In this document: in pieces, positions 15,113 to 22,946 of the stretch
Position numbering within the stretch: position 1 is the first letter of the stretch
Layout of the letters: every line of letters begins with the position of its first letter
Notes under the pieces: generated by a model
Databases searched by the model: none
The model's input: only the letters and a program-made list of their open reading frames with translations
Told to the model about the DNA's origin: nothing
Assembly: GCF_000428945.1 (NCBI RefSeq)
Contig: NZ_AUAX01000016.1
Span: 215,787 to 279,786 of the forward strand
Source of the DNA: Hamadaea tsunoensis DSM 44101
GTDB taxonomy: Bacteria > Actinomycetota > Actinomycetes > Mycobacteriales > Micromonosporaceae
Direction: 5' to 3'
Length of the DNA stretch: 64,000 nucleotides
Program-made: the position numbers and the translations under genes

Positions 15113-15689
15113 ACCGAACAACTGTGAACCGAACAGCCGTGAATCGAACGGCTGTGAATCGAAAAGCCGTGAACAGGACGGCTGTGGCGCGACGGTGGGA
15201 ACGTGCTTCGCGGTCACGCGTACCGATCTCGCGGACGCGATCGTGCTGACCGTCACCGGCTCGCTGGACGCCTTCACCGCGCCGGCGTGCGATCAGGCGA
15301 TGGTCCGGGTGCTGGCCGCGGTCGCGCCCGGGCGGCTGCTCCTGCTCGATCTGCGGCGGCTGGACTTCCTCGCCGCCACCGGGGTCCGGACGCTGTCGCG
15401 GACCGTCGAGGCCGCCCGGCGTGCCTCGATCCCGATCCGGGTGGTCGTCGGGCCCGGCCAGTCCACGCGGCTGATCCTCGACCGGATCGACGTGGACGCC
15501 CGCATCCCGGTGGCCGGGCGGCTCGCCGGGCCGGACGGTAGGACACCGGCGGGGTGGGACCCGTCGAGGTACAGGAGGTGCGGGACCGATGAGCGGCAGT
15601 CACCACCACGACGCGCTGCCGTACGCCGACACCGGCGAGCTGTGCGCCGCCGTCGTGGCCGCACTGCGGGCGGAGGCAGGCCCGGATGA
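15093..15689 (+). CDS. STAS-domain anti-sigma-factor antagonist-like protein
   Basis: The first 30 residues are five pentapeptides (EPNNC, EPNSR, ESNGC, ESKSR, EQDGC). Residues 35-140 are a STAS domain: DAIVLTVTGSLDAFTAPACD, then LLLLDLRRLDFLAATGVRTL. The phospho-Ser of the DSSG loop in SpoIIAA-like proteins is replaced in FLAATG, so regulation by phosphorylation at that place is doubtful. The last 33 residues are read out of frame through the start of the next gene, giving a 101-base overlap. With the downstream MEDS-ATPase it may form a partner-switching pair. Confidence 0.72.
   Translation: MQRRPDEPNNCEPNSRESNGCESKSREQDGCGATVGTCFAVTRTDLADAIVLTVTGSLDAFTAPACDQAMVRVLAAVAPGRLLLLDLRRLDFLAATGVRTLSRTVEAARRASIPIRVVVGPGQSTRLILDRIDVDARIPVAGRLAGPDGRTPAGWDPSRYRRCGTDERQSPPRRAAVRRHRRAVRRRRGRTAGGGRPG
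15111..15185. repeat. 15-bp tandem repeat, 5 copies, in frame
   Basis: Units of the type GAACCGAACAGCCGT start at 15111, 15126, 15141, 15156 and 15171. They encode the N-terminal pentapeptides of the STAS protein. Confidence 0.93.
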
Positions 15690-16737
15690 CGTCGTCGTGC
15701 TGGCCGGCCGGCCGGAGCACGGCGACATGCTCGCCACGGCGGTCCGCGGACGGCTGCCCGGACTGCGGAGAGTGGTACGGGCGGACCCGCCGGTCGTCCA
15801 CAATAGACCGGCGGTGGCCCTCGCGGCCCAGCGACGCCTCGCCCAGGAAGCGGCCCGCCAAGCCACCCGGCAGACGGATCAGCAGACCTCGCAGCATACG
15901 GCTCGGCAGGCCGCCCAGCAGACAGTCGTCCTGCCGACAGCCGTGCCCCTGACAGCCGAGCCCCTGAAAGCCGAGCCCCTGAAAGCCGTGCCGCCGACAG
16001 CCGCGCCTCTGACAGCCGAGCGCTCGACTGCGGAACAGGCAGCCGCCGCACGCGTCTGGTACATCGCCGAGCCCGACGTCGGGACCACCCGCGTCGCCTG
16101 GCGGCGGGCCGCGGACTACGAGGCCGCCTGCGGGTTCGCACTCGCCTCGTGCGCGCTGACGACCGTGTGCGCGTACCCGCGGTCGATGTTCGGCCCGGTC
16201 CTGGAGACAGTTCGGCGTACGCATCCGCGGCTGCTCACGGCCGACGGTCCGGTGCCCAATCCGGCGTACCGCGACGTGCTGCCGGCCGGGCTCGGGAACG
16301 GCCCCGCCCTACCGGAACCGGCCGGATCCCCCGTGCTGCACATCGCGGGTTCGGTCACGCTCGCCGAGGTCGCCGGCATCCGCGCCCGGCTCGCCGAGGC
16401 CCTGCGCGACGTGCCGGCGCTCGTCCGGACCGACTTCGTCGCCGCGGTCAACGAGGTGCTCACGAACGCGTACCTGCACGGGATTCCGCCGGTCGACCTC
16501 ACGGTGTGGGCGTCGGCGGCGTGGATCGAGGGCCGCGTCACCGATCGCGGCCGCGGGTTCACCGATCCGCTCGCCGGATACGTGCCCGAATCCGACGGGC
16601 GGCGGGCGCACGCGGGGCTGTGGCTCGTCCGCCAGGCGTGCGACGAGTTCGACACGTGGCGTACGCCGGCGGGGTTCACCGTCCGCGTGGCGACACCGGT
16701 CACCGCCGACCTGCGGCTGTACACGGCCGGCCGGTGA
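15589..16737 (+). CDS. MEDS sensory domain + HATPase_c anti-sigma regulatory protein
   Basis: The protein has 382 residues. The N-terminal part is a MEDS/DcmR-like domain (HHDALPYADTGELCAAVVA; RVWYIAEPDVG; TTVCAYPRSMFGPV). Residues 270-370 are a GHKL ATPase with N-box FVAAVNEVLTNAYLHG, VTDRGRGFTDP and GLWLVRQACDEFD, as in RsbW-like kinases. A perfect AGGAGG precedes the ATG even though the STAS gene runs on for 101 bases. A 15-bp repeat inserts about 30 Pro/Ala/Thr residues inside the MEDS domain. It probably switches a sigma factor on a metabolic or light signal. Confidence 0.85.
   Translation: MSGSHHHDALPYADTGELCAAVVAALRAEAGPDDVVVLAGRPEHGDMLATAVRGRLPGLRRVVRADPPVVHNRPAVALAAQRRLAQEAARQATRQTDQQTSQHTARQAAQQTVVLPTAVPLTAEPLKAEPLKAVPPTAAPLTAERSTAEQAAAARVWYIAEPDVGTTRVAWRRAADYEAACGFALASCALTTVCAYPRSMFGPVLETVRRTHPRLLTADGPVPNPAYRDVLPAGLGNGPALPEPAGSPVLHIAGSVTLAEVAGIRARLAEALRDVPALVRTDFVAAVNEVLTNAYLHGIPPVDLTVWASAAWIEGRVTDRGRGFTDPLAGYVPESDGRRAHAGLWLVRQACDEFDTWRTPAGFTVRVATPVTADLRLYTAGR
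15931..16020. repeat. 15-bp tandem repeat, 6 copies, in frame
   Basis: Units start every 15 bases from 15931 to 16006, of the type CCCCTGACAGCCGAG. They encode six pentapeptides such as PLTAE and PLKAE. The 90 bases before them are also Gln/Thr-rich and may be older, decayed repeats. Confidence 0.93.
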
Positions 16738-16753
16738 GGAAGCGCGGCCCTGC

Positions 16754-16759
16754 TACCGT
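16754..16759 (+). promoter_or_regulatory. -10 box of the VOC gene
   Basis: TACCGT ends 6 bases before the ATG at 16766, matching the leaderless pattern. Confidence 0.55.
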
Positions 16760-16765
16760 CGGGCG

Positions 16766-17152
16766 ATGTTCACCGCACCGCAGGTCAACATCTACTCCGC
16801 GGACGTGCTCCGCGCGGTCGCGTTCTATTGCGGCTTCGGGTTCCGCGAAACCTTCCGTACGCCCCGCGACGGCGTACCGATCCATGTGGAGCTGCGGCTC
16901 GACGGGTTCACGATCGGCGTGGCGTCGGCCGCGTCGGCCGTCGCCGATCACGGGCTCGATCTCGGCGGCGACGCCCGGGGCATGGAGATCGTGCTGTGGA
17001 CCGACGACACCGACGGCGCGTACGCGCGGCTCGTGGCGGCCGGCGCGCCGAGCCTGTCGGCGCCGAAGGACTGGCTGGGCAACCTGCGCGTGGCGTGGGT
17101 CGCCGACCCGGACGGCAATCCCGTCGAGCTCGTGCAGCGACGGCGTACGTGA
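16766..17152 (+). CDS. VOC-superfamily (glyoxalase/bleomycin-resistance fold) protein
   Basis: The protein has 128 residues. It has two beta-alpha-beta-beta-beta modules: PQVNIYSADVLRAVAFYCGF opens the first, and GMEIVLWTDDTDGAYARLVA starts the second, which ends WVADPDGNPVELVQ with the usual metal-ligand Glu. Typical roles are antibiotic binding, glyoxalase or dioxygenase chemistry; which one applies cannot be told. A strong hairpin follows the stop. Confidence 0.85.
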   Translation: MFTAPQVNIYSADVLRAVAFYCGFGFRETFRTPRDGVPIHVELRLDGFTIGVASAASAVADHGLDLGGDARGMEIVLWTDDTDGAYARLVAAGAPSLSAPKDWLGNLRVAWVADPDGNPVELVQRRRT

Positions 17153-17153
17153 C

Positions 17154-17177
17154 AGGGCCCGGCGTTCGCCGGGCCCT
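17154..17177. terminator. Strong bidirectional hairpin terminator
   Basis: AGGGCCCGGCG (17154-17164) pairs perfectly with CGCCGGGCCCT (17167-17177). It lies directly after the VOC stop and 29 bases after the stop of the converging gene. Confidence 0.8.
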
Positions 17178-17205
17178 GCTGTGACATGCCGACTGGCGCG
17201 GACGC

Positions 17206-18393
17206 TCAGCAGGTCCAGATCGCCGGGATCGACGTGTGCCCGCTCGACACGTCGCCGACGACGGTCCCGGTGTCGGCGATGAAGGCGCCGTGGACGGACT
17301 GTCCCTTCGCGAGCGGGGGCAGCGTGGCCACCCCGTCCGGCCGGAACACCTTGCCGGTCCTGTTGACGGCGGCGCCCAGCGCGTTCACGTCGGTGCCGAT
17401 CTCCTGCGGCAGCACGCGTACCGCACCGGTGCGGATGTTCCAGACCGCCAGGGTGCCGTCATGGCCGGCCCGCCAGACGCCGCCGGTGGCCCAGTCGCCC
17501 CGGACCGCGTACGCGACCGCGGTCGTGCCCTGCGGCGCGTCCAGTTTCCGCCCGTGCCCCTGCACATCCCACACGTACGCGTCGCGGCCGGCGCCGTCGG
17601 CGTACGTGCCGCCGGCGATGGTGTTGTCGTCGGTGATCCCGAAGATCCCCGCCGAGTTCTTCGTGCCCGTGGGCAGCGGGAGCTTCTCGGCCGTCGTGCT
17701 GCCCGGCCGCCACAGCAGGGTCACGCCCCCGACGCCGCCGCTGTTGCCCTGCGGCTCGGCGTTGACCAGGACGTACCCGGCATCGTTGAGGTACGCCTGC
17801 GGGTAGTAGTGCCACCGCCCGGGCAGCCCGTTCAGCTTGGTGGCGTGCCCGTGCTCGTACCGGAACACCCACTCGGTCGCGAAGTCCGCCGAACTCGCGA
17901 CGCCGGCCGCCGCGCCGGACCGGTTGACCGCGCCGATCTCGGCCGACGGCGCCCCCACGTCCAGCCTCGCCGGTACGCCGTCGGTCCACAGGATCGGCAG
18001 CGACCCGGAGCCGTGCACCGACCACCCGGCCACGTACCGGCCGGACGGGTCGATCGCGGTCACGGTGACACCCTGGGCGCCCGACGGCACCGCCAGTTCC
18101 CGCCCCTGGCAGGTCACCGCGACGGGCGACGGGCTGGCGCCGGACGCCGCCGCCTGCTCGATCACCGCGGCCGGATCCGCCGCCCCCGGCGTGGCCGGCG
18201 CATGGTCGCGTACCGCCGCCGGAACCGTGACCGCCGCCGCGACCGCCGCGATCACGGCCACCCCGCCGCACGCCTCGGCCACGCGCCGGCGCGTACGCCG
18301 ACGCCGCCCGGCGCGCACCACCGTCTCCAGGTCCACACCGGACACCGGCGCCGCCGTCGCGTGCAGCAGCTCACGCGCGTCGTCCTCGTTCAT
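17206..18393 (-). CDS. Membrane-anchored beta-propeller protein, putative anti-sigma partner
   Basis: The protein has 395 residues. Residues 1-35 are cytoplasmic (MNEDDARELLHATAAPVSG) with a basic RRRRTRRR stretch, followed by one membrane segment (VAVIAAVAAAVTVPAAV) and a long outside domain with repeated strands such as SGRYVAGWSV, LPILWTDG and YVWDVQGHG, resembling a propeller. The start lies 2 bases after the stop of the SigE-type sigma gene. This order and topology fit a membrane regulator of that sigma factor, although no known anti-sigma zinc motif is visible. Confidence 0.75.
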   Translation of the reverse strand: MNEDDARELLHATAAPVSGVDLETVVRAGRRRRTRRRVAEACGGVAVIAAVAAAVTVPAAVRDHAPATPGAADPAAVIEQAAASGASPSPVAVTCQGRELAVPSGAQGVTVTAIDPSGRYVAGWSVHGSGSLPILWTDGVPARLDVGAPSAEIGAVNRSGAAAGVASSADFATEWVFRYEHGHATKLNGLPGRWHYYPQAYLNDAGYVLVNAEPQGNSGGVGGVTLLWRPGSTTAEKLPLPTGTKNSAGIFGITDDNTIAGGTYADGAGRDAYVWDVQGHGRKLDAPQGTTAVAYAVRGDWATGGVWRAGHDGTLAVWNIRTGAVRVLPQEIGTDVNALGAAVNRTGKVFRPDGVATLPPLAKGQSVHGAFIADTGTVVGDVSSGHTSIPAIWTC

Positions 18394-18395
18394 GC

Positions 18396-18920
18396 TCACC
18401 GCTCCTCCACCTTCCCCACGCGGGCGGCCGTCACCGGTACGCCCCCCATCAGTTCGCGCAGTGTCGCCAGGCCGCGGGCGGACTGGCTCTTGACGTTCCC
18501 GGTCGAGCACCCCAGCGCCTCGGCGGTCTCCTCCACCGACAGGTCGCACAGGAACCGCAGGACCACGACAGCCCGCTGACCCCGGGGTACGCCCCGCAGC
18601 GCGGTCACCACGGCATCGCGGTCCTCGACCGGCGTACCGGCGGGATCCGGGCGTTCGGGCAGGCTGTCGGACAGCACGACACGCGCCCACGCCGACCGGC
18701 GCTCGTCGAGGAACCGGCGTACCAGGATGCGGTGCACGTAGCCCTCGATGTTGTCGGCGCCGCGGGCCCGGCCCCACTTCGCGTACAGGGAGACGAGCGT
18801 GGCCTGGACGATGTCGTCGGCCCGGGTGGCGTCCCCGCACAGCAGGTACGCCGCCCGGTGCAGGCGCGGCATCCGCCCGGTCACGTACTCGACGAACTCG
18901 CGTTCGACGTCGGCTCGCAT
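18396..18920 (-). CDS. ECF sigma factor, SigE family
   Basis: The protein has 174 residues. Region 2 reads LHRAAYLLCGDATRADDIVQATL with YAKWGRARGADNIEGYVHRI; region 4 is DLSVEETAEALGCSTGNVKSQSARGLATLR. This is the pattern of the actinobacterial SigE family of extracytoplasmic-function sigma factors. GAGGA precedes the ATG at 18920. It forms an operon with the downstream membrane propeller protein, which probably controls it. Confidence 0.92.
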   Translation of the reverse strand: MRADVEREFVEYVTGRMPRLHRAAYLLCGDATRADDIVQATLVSLYAKWGRARGADNIEGYVHRILVRRFLDERRSAWARVVLSDSLPERPDPAGTPVEDRDAVVTALRGVPRGQRAVVVLRFLCDLSVEETAEALGCSTGNVKSQSARGLATLRELMGGVPVTAARVGKVEER

Positions 18921-19521
18921 GTTGTGTCCTCCCCGCTGTCCGGCCCACCCTTCTGTCGATCCCGGACCCGTGGGGGGTTGCAGTGTGGGGAATCAGAAAA
19001 TCAAGATCTTTTTAGGCGTCAACGTTCATGCAGCGTGGGCCGGAATGCCACCTCACCCGCGGGCAGGGCCACTCAACGGGCCACTCGTTCACAACGCGAA
19101 GGCTTGATCAAGTTCCCGATTCCTGCAGAAAACAGGCCGATTCCGCAGCTCCAGGGAACTTGATCAAACCATGGAGATCAACTACTACAGAATCCGGGCA
19201 CTTGATCGAGGCCCGGGCCATCGCCCGCAGATCAAGATCTTTTTTGTCCCGGGTTCGTCGATCTCACCTCCGCTCCTCCCGCGGGAGACCGTTCCGCCCC
19301 TATCGCTGCGCTCCGGGGACTCCACTGCCACCTGAGTGGGGCGAAGCATCATCCACCGTCGCCCGGTCGCCGTTTCGCGCCAACCCCCGACCGGCCCTTG
19401 TCGCGACTGTCCGACTGGTGCGACTGGTGGACCGTATACGTACCGCACGATCATCGCGCCCTCGCAAGCGAATGGAGGGCGCTGCGTTCGCGCAAGATCG
19501 CCGAGAAGCAGGCGGGGTGGG
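18921..19521. other. Gene-free region with inverted and direct repeats
   Basis: No credible gene is seen over 600 bases, and base composition is more AT-rich than elsewhere. TTGATCAAGTTCCC (19104-19117) pairs perfectly with GGGAACTTGATCAA (19154-19167). The enclosed 36 bases hold two copies of CCGATTCC(T)GCAG. The string ATCAAGATCTTTTT occurs at about 18999-19012 and again at about 19231-19244, framing the hairpin at 230-bp spacing. This looks like a small repeat element of unknown kind. Confidence 0.7.
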
Positions 19522-20358
19522 TTATGCGGCGGGGCGCTCCGCCTCCAGCATCACCGAGCCGTTGACGTCGTCCACTGTGAACAGTGTTCCCGGCGGGTAG
19601 TTCTCCAGCATCGCCGGCGGCAGCTGGACAGTGCCGTCCCCGGCGACCACCGCGAACTCGCGCCCGCCGCGGCCCTCGGCGCCGACCCGCCCGTCGCGGA
19701 TCGTGACGACCCGGCCGAACGCCTCGCCGACCGCCGCGTCGTGCGTGACCGCGACGATCGTCGTGCCGCGCTCGGCGTTGACCCGGTCGAGCGCGTCGAG
19801 CACCTCGTCGCGGGCGTCGTGGTCGAGCTGGCTGGTGGGCTCGTCGACGAGCAGCAGGCCCGGCGACGCGGCCAGGCCGACGGCCAGCGCCGCCCGCTGC
19901 TGCGCGCCCGGCGACAGGTCGCGGATACGCCGGTGGCCGAAGCCGAGCAGGCCGACGAGGGCCGCGACCGACTCCGCCGGTTCGACGTCGGCCGGGCGTA
20001 CCTTGCGGGCGCGCCGCTGGGCCAGCCAGAGGTTCTCCTCCAGGGTCGCGTACGGCAGGAGGTTGCGGGTCGCGCCCTGCAGGACGACGCCGATGTCGGT
20101 GCCCCGCAACCGGGCCAGCTCGCCGGCGGTCAGCTTGCCGATGTCGGCCAGCCCCACCTGCACCCGGCCGGCGCTGGGCCGCATCAGGCCGGACAGCAGC
20201 GCGATCAGGGTCGACTTGCCCGAGCCCGAGGGGCCCACGAGAGCCACTTTCTCACCGGGCGCGATCTCCAGATCCACCCCGGCCAGGGCCACGACGTCGC
20301 CGCCCTCGGCCCGGTAGATCTGCACGACCCGGCGGCAGATGACCGCGAGACCGTTCAC
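19522..20358 (-). CDS. ABC transporter ATP-binding protein (MacB/LolD type)
   Basis: The protein has 278 residues. Walker A is GPSGSGKST, the signature is LSPGAQQ (a variant of LSGGQ), Walker B is LLLVDEPTSQLD, and the switch His is in AVTHDA. The family is the lipoprotein-export/MacB group that works with FtsX-like permeases. The GTG at 20358 overlaps the stop of the upstream permease (GTGA). About 45 extra residues after the switch region form a small C-terminal domain ending VTIRDGRVG to VMLEAERPAA. Confidence 0.92.
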   Translation of the reverse strand: MNGLAVICRRVVQIYRAEGGDVVALAGVDLEIAPGEKVALVGPSGSGKSTLIALLSGLMRPSAGRVQVGLADIGKLTAGELARLRGTDIGVVLQGATRNLLPYATLEENLWLAQRRARKVRPADVEPAESVAALVGLLGFGHRRIRDLSPGAQQRAALAVGLAASPGLLLVDEPTSQLDHDARDEVLDALDRVNAERGTTIVAVTHDAAVGEAFGRVVTIRDGRVGAEGRGGREFAVVAGDGTVQLPPAMLENYPPGTLFTVDDVNGSVMLEAERPAA

Positions 20359-22946
20359 TGTGGACTCCTCTCGACGGCGCGCCGCAGGGCGGCCACGGTG
20401 ATCGCACTGGTGACGAGCAGCAGGACGGCGGCGGCCGCCGTGGTCACCCCGACCAGGTCGGCGCGGGGCAGCAGCGCCGGCGTCCGGGGAGCGTACCCGC
20501 TGTCGGCGAAGAACGGCACGACCGCCCGGGCGACCCACCACGCCAGCGCCGATGCCCCCGTCCCGGCGATCGCGGCAGCCAGCGTGAGCAGCGCGTACCC
20601 GCCGAAGGACTGGGCCAGCACGGCGCGCGCGGGCAGGCCCTGCACGCGCAGCGCCCGCATCATGCGCCGCTGCTCCTCGCTCTCCGCGGCCGCCGCGACC
20701 AGCAGCGCCCCGAGCCCCAGCAGGATCGCGGTCAGCGACACCACCAGGTAGAAGCGCAGCGCGAGCGCCGGCCCCGATCGATCCAGTTCCCGGGTACGCG
20801 CGGCGGCGGTCACGTCGCCGATGACGTCGAGCCCCTGCGACCGCAGCGCGTCGCGCAGACCGGCCGGGGCGTCGGCCGCCAGCCACACCTGCGGCTCCCG
20901 CACGGGCGACGCGGTCGACACGAGCGCGCCGAGGTACTCCATGTCCACGAGGCCGCCGGCTCCGCCGAGCCTCGGCAGCGCCGGCACCTGACCGGCCAGT
21001 TCCACGCCGACCGAATCCGCCGTCGCCTGTACGCGTTCGCGCGGCTGCGACACCCCGATCATCGGCAGCGTGGATCCCGGGGAGGCGCTGGGGTGCAACA
21101 GTTCCGCGGCCTGTCGCAACGAGACGGTGGCGTCCTGACTCCAGAACCCGACCGAGGCCAGCCGCGGGGAGTCCACGGCCAGCGCCGGGAACCGCTGATC
21201 ACGCAACCGGTACGCCGCCATCGCGTACTTCCCGGTCGGGTCGGCGGCCCGGACGGCCTTGAGGAGTTCGGCGGCCGTCAGCGGGCGGACCTGGAGGACT
21301 TCGGGGGCGCCGACGTCGAGGCGGGCGCGCTCGGCGCGGGCGTCGGCACCGGTGGCCGTCGCGGCGACCGCGAACCCGACGACGCCGAACAGCACGACCA
21401 GCAGGGTCAGCAGCCGCGCCAGGCTCGGCCGGCGGGCCACCGACAGGGCGAACATCGCCGCGTTGAGCCGGCCCCGGCGCAGTCCCGCCCGGCCGGCGCG
21501 CTCGGCGAGCAGGGCCACGATCCGGCGGGCCACGAGACCGGTCGCGACCGCGACGAGCACCGGGGTCAGCAGCGCCACCCCGGACGGGTGGGCGTCCGCG
21601 GTGATCTGGTAGCCGGCGGCCACCGTCAGCAGCACCACGAACACCTCGCCCAGCCCCGCGACGACCGCCCGGCGCCGGGCCGGCGTACGCCGCATCAGGT
21701 CGGCGACGGGGCCGCGGGCGGCCCGCCACTGGGCGACGCTGCTCAGCACGGCGACCGCGGCGACGGCGATCGCGGCGTAGACGAGCGCCTGGACGGTGAG
21801 GTGCACGCTCGGCGCGCCCGGCAGTGCCCGCGCGGACAGGATCCGCACCAGCAAGAGTCCGGTGAGCAGGCCGATCGGTGCCCCGAGCACGGCCGGGAGC
21901 AGGTACTCGGCCGACGCGATCCACCACCGCGTCCCGCCCGGTACGCCGCGCAGCCCCGACAGCCCGAACTCCGACCGGCGGCGCAGCACCCCGGCGGTGA
22001 CCGCGAGGTACAGCACGACCAGCGTCAGCAGGACCAGCGGCAGCGCGGCCACCTGGATCGAGCGGTCGAGCACCGACCGGTTGGCCTCGATCCGGGCGGC
22101 GAGATCGGCCATGCTGGTGTTCGCGGCGTACCCGTTCTCCTCGGCGAGGTCGGCCTCGTCCTGCGCCACGTAACGGACGTAGTCGAGGTCGGCGAAGGTC
22201 GCGTCCCGGGCGACCAGGTCGGTCGTCTGCACCGCGGTGCTGAACGGGCTGGCCGACACCGTCTCCAGCGTCGCGAACACGGCCAGGCCGTCGTCGCTGC
22301 CGTCGTCGTCGGGCCGGACCCCGCCGGCGAACGTGCGCCCCGCCCCGTACGCCGAAGCGAGATCGCCGAGGTCGTAGCGGCCCACGACGGTCAGCCGGGT
22401 GGGCGGGCCGTCGTCGTTGAAGCCGGCCGGGTGCCCGACATTGCCGGCCTGGAAGTCGACGAGGTCGCCGACGTCGAGCCCGAGCGCCTTCGCGACCGTG
22501 TCGGCCACGATCGCCTCACCGGCACCGGCGACGCAGCGCCCGGCGACGACGCGTACGTGCTCGCAGACGTGGTTGCGGTAGACGAACCAGGCCGGCGTGG
22601 ACGCCTGGTCCGCGGGAGTCGGGTGCGCCGCGCTCATGACCCGCCCGGCGACCTGCAGGCCGCCGATCGTGTCGAAGCCCTCCCGGTACGGCAGCTGCGG
22701 CGCGATCTCGCCGGTCAGCCGGGGCGGCCCGAACCCCCGGTCCTGCCGGGAGACCAGCGCGTCGCGGGTGATCGAACGCTCGACCGGGGCCGCCTGCGCC
22801 ACCTCGGCGCTCGTCGCCGCGGTCGAGGCCGCGGTGCGGTACAGCGGCCCGGCGACCGCCCCGGCGGCGGCGATCGCCGACAGGGCCAGCACGGTCAGCA
22901 CCGCGCCGAGCCGCTCGCGGACCATGGCCACCAGCAGCCTGCTCAT
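20355..22946 (-). CDS. FtsX-like ABC transporter permease (863 aa)
   Basis: The start ATG overlaps the stop of the upstream permease (ATGA). The protein has an N-terminal membrane segment (LLVAMVRERLGAVLTVLALS), a large outside domain, clusters of membrane helices in the middle and a last FtsX domain near the C-terminus (LYLVVSLTAI-like helices; GLPARAVLAQSFGGYALLTLAAAIAG). Together with the second permease and the ATPase it makes a complete exporter, perhaps for lipids, lipoproteins or a peptide. No accessory periplasmic protein is encoded nearby. Confidence 0.88.
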   Translation of the reverse strand: MSRLLVAMVRERLGAVLTVLALSAIAAAGAVAGPLYRTAASTAATSAEVAQAAPVERSITRDALVSRQDRGFGPPRLTGEIAPQLPYREGFDTIGGLQVAGRVMSAAHPTPADQASTPAWFVYRNHVCEHVRVVAGRCVAGAGEAIVADTVAKALGLDVGDLVDFQAGNVGHPAGFNDDGPPTRLTVVGRYDLGDLASAYGAGRTFAGGVRPDDDGSDDGLAVFATLETVSASPFSTAVQTTDLVARDATFADLDYVRYVAQDEADLAEENGYAANTSMADLAARIEANRSVLDRSIQVAALPLVLLTLVVLYLAVTAGVLRRRSEFGLSGLRGVPGGTRWWIASAEYLLPAVLGAPIGLLTGLLLVRILSARALPGAPSVHLTVQALVYAAIAVAAVAVLSSVAQWRAARGPVADLMRRTPARRRAVVAGLGEVFVVLLTVAAGYQITADAHPSGVALLTPVLVAVATGLVARRIVALLAERAGRAGLRRGRLNAAMFALSVARRPSLARLLTLLVVLFGVVGFAVAATATGADARAERARLDVGAPEVLQVRPLTAAELLKAVRAADPTGKYAMAAYRLRDQRFPALAVDSPRLASVGFWSQDATVSLRQAAELLHPSASPGSTLPMIGVSQPRERVQATADSVGVELAGQVPALPRLGGAGGLVDMEYLGALVSTASPVREPQVWLAADAPAGLRDALRSQGLDVIGDVTAAARTRELDRSGPALALRFYLVVSLTAILLGLGALLVAAAAESEEQRRMMRALRVQGLPARAVLAQSFGGYALLTLAAAIAGTGASALAWWVARAVVPFFADSGYAPRTPALLPRADLVGVTTAAAAVLLLVTSAITVAALRRAVERSPQ

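Noticed and set aside
19185..19454. 89-codon reverse frame in the gene-free region
   Set aside because: No coding bias; it crosses repeat-rich DNA and has no ribosome site.
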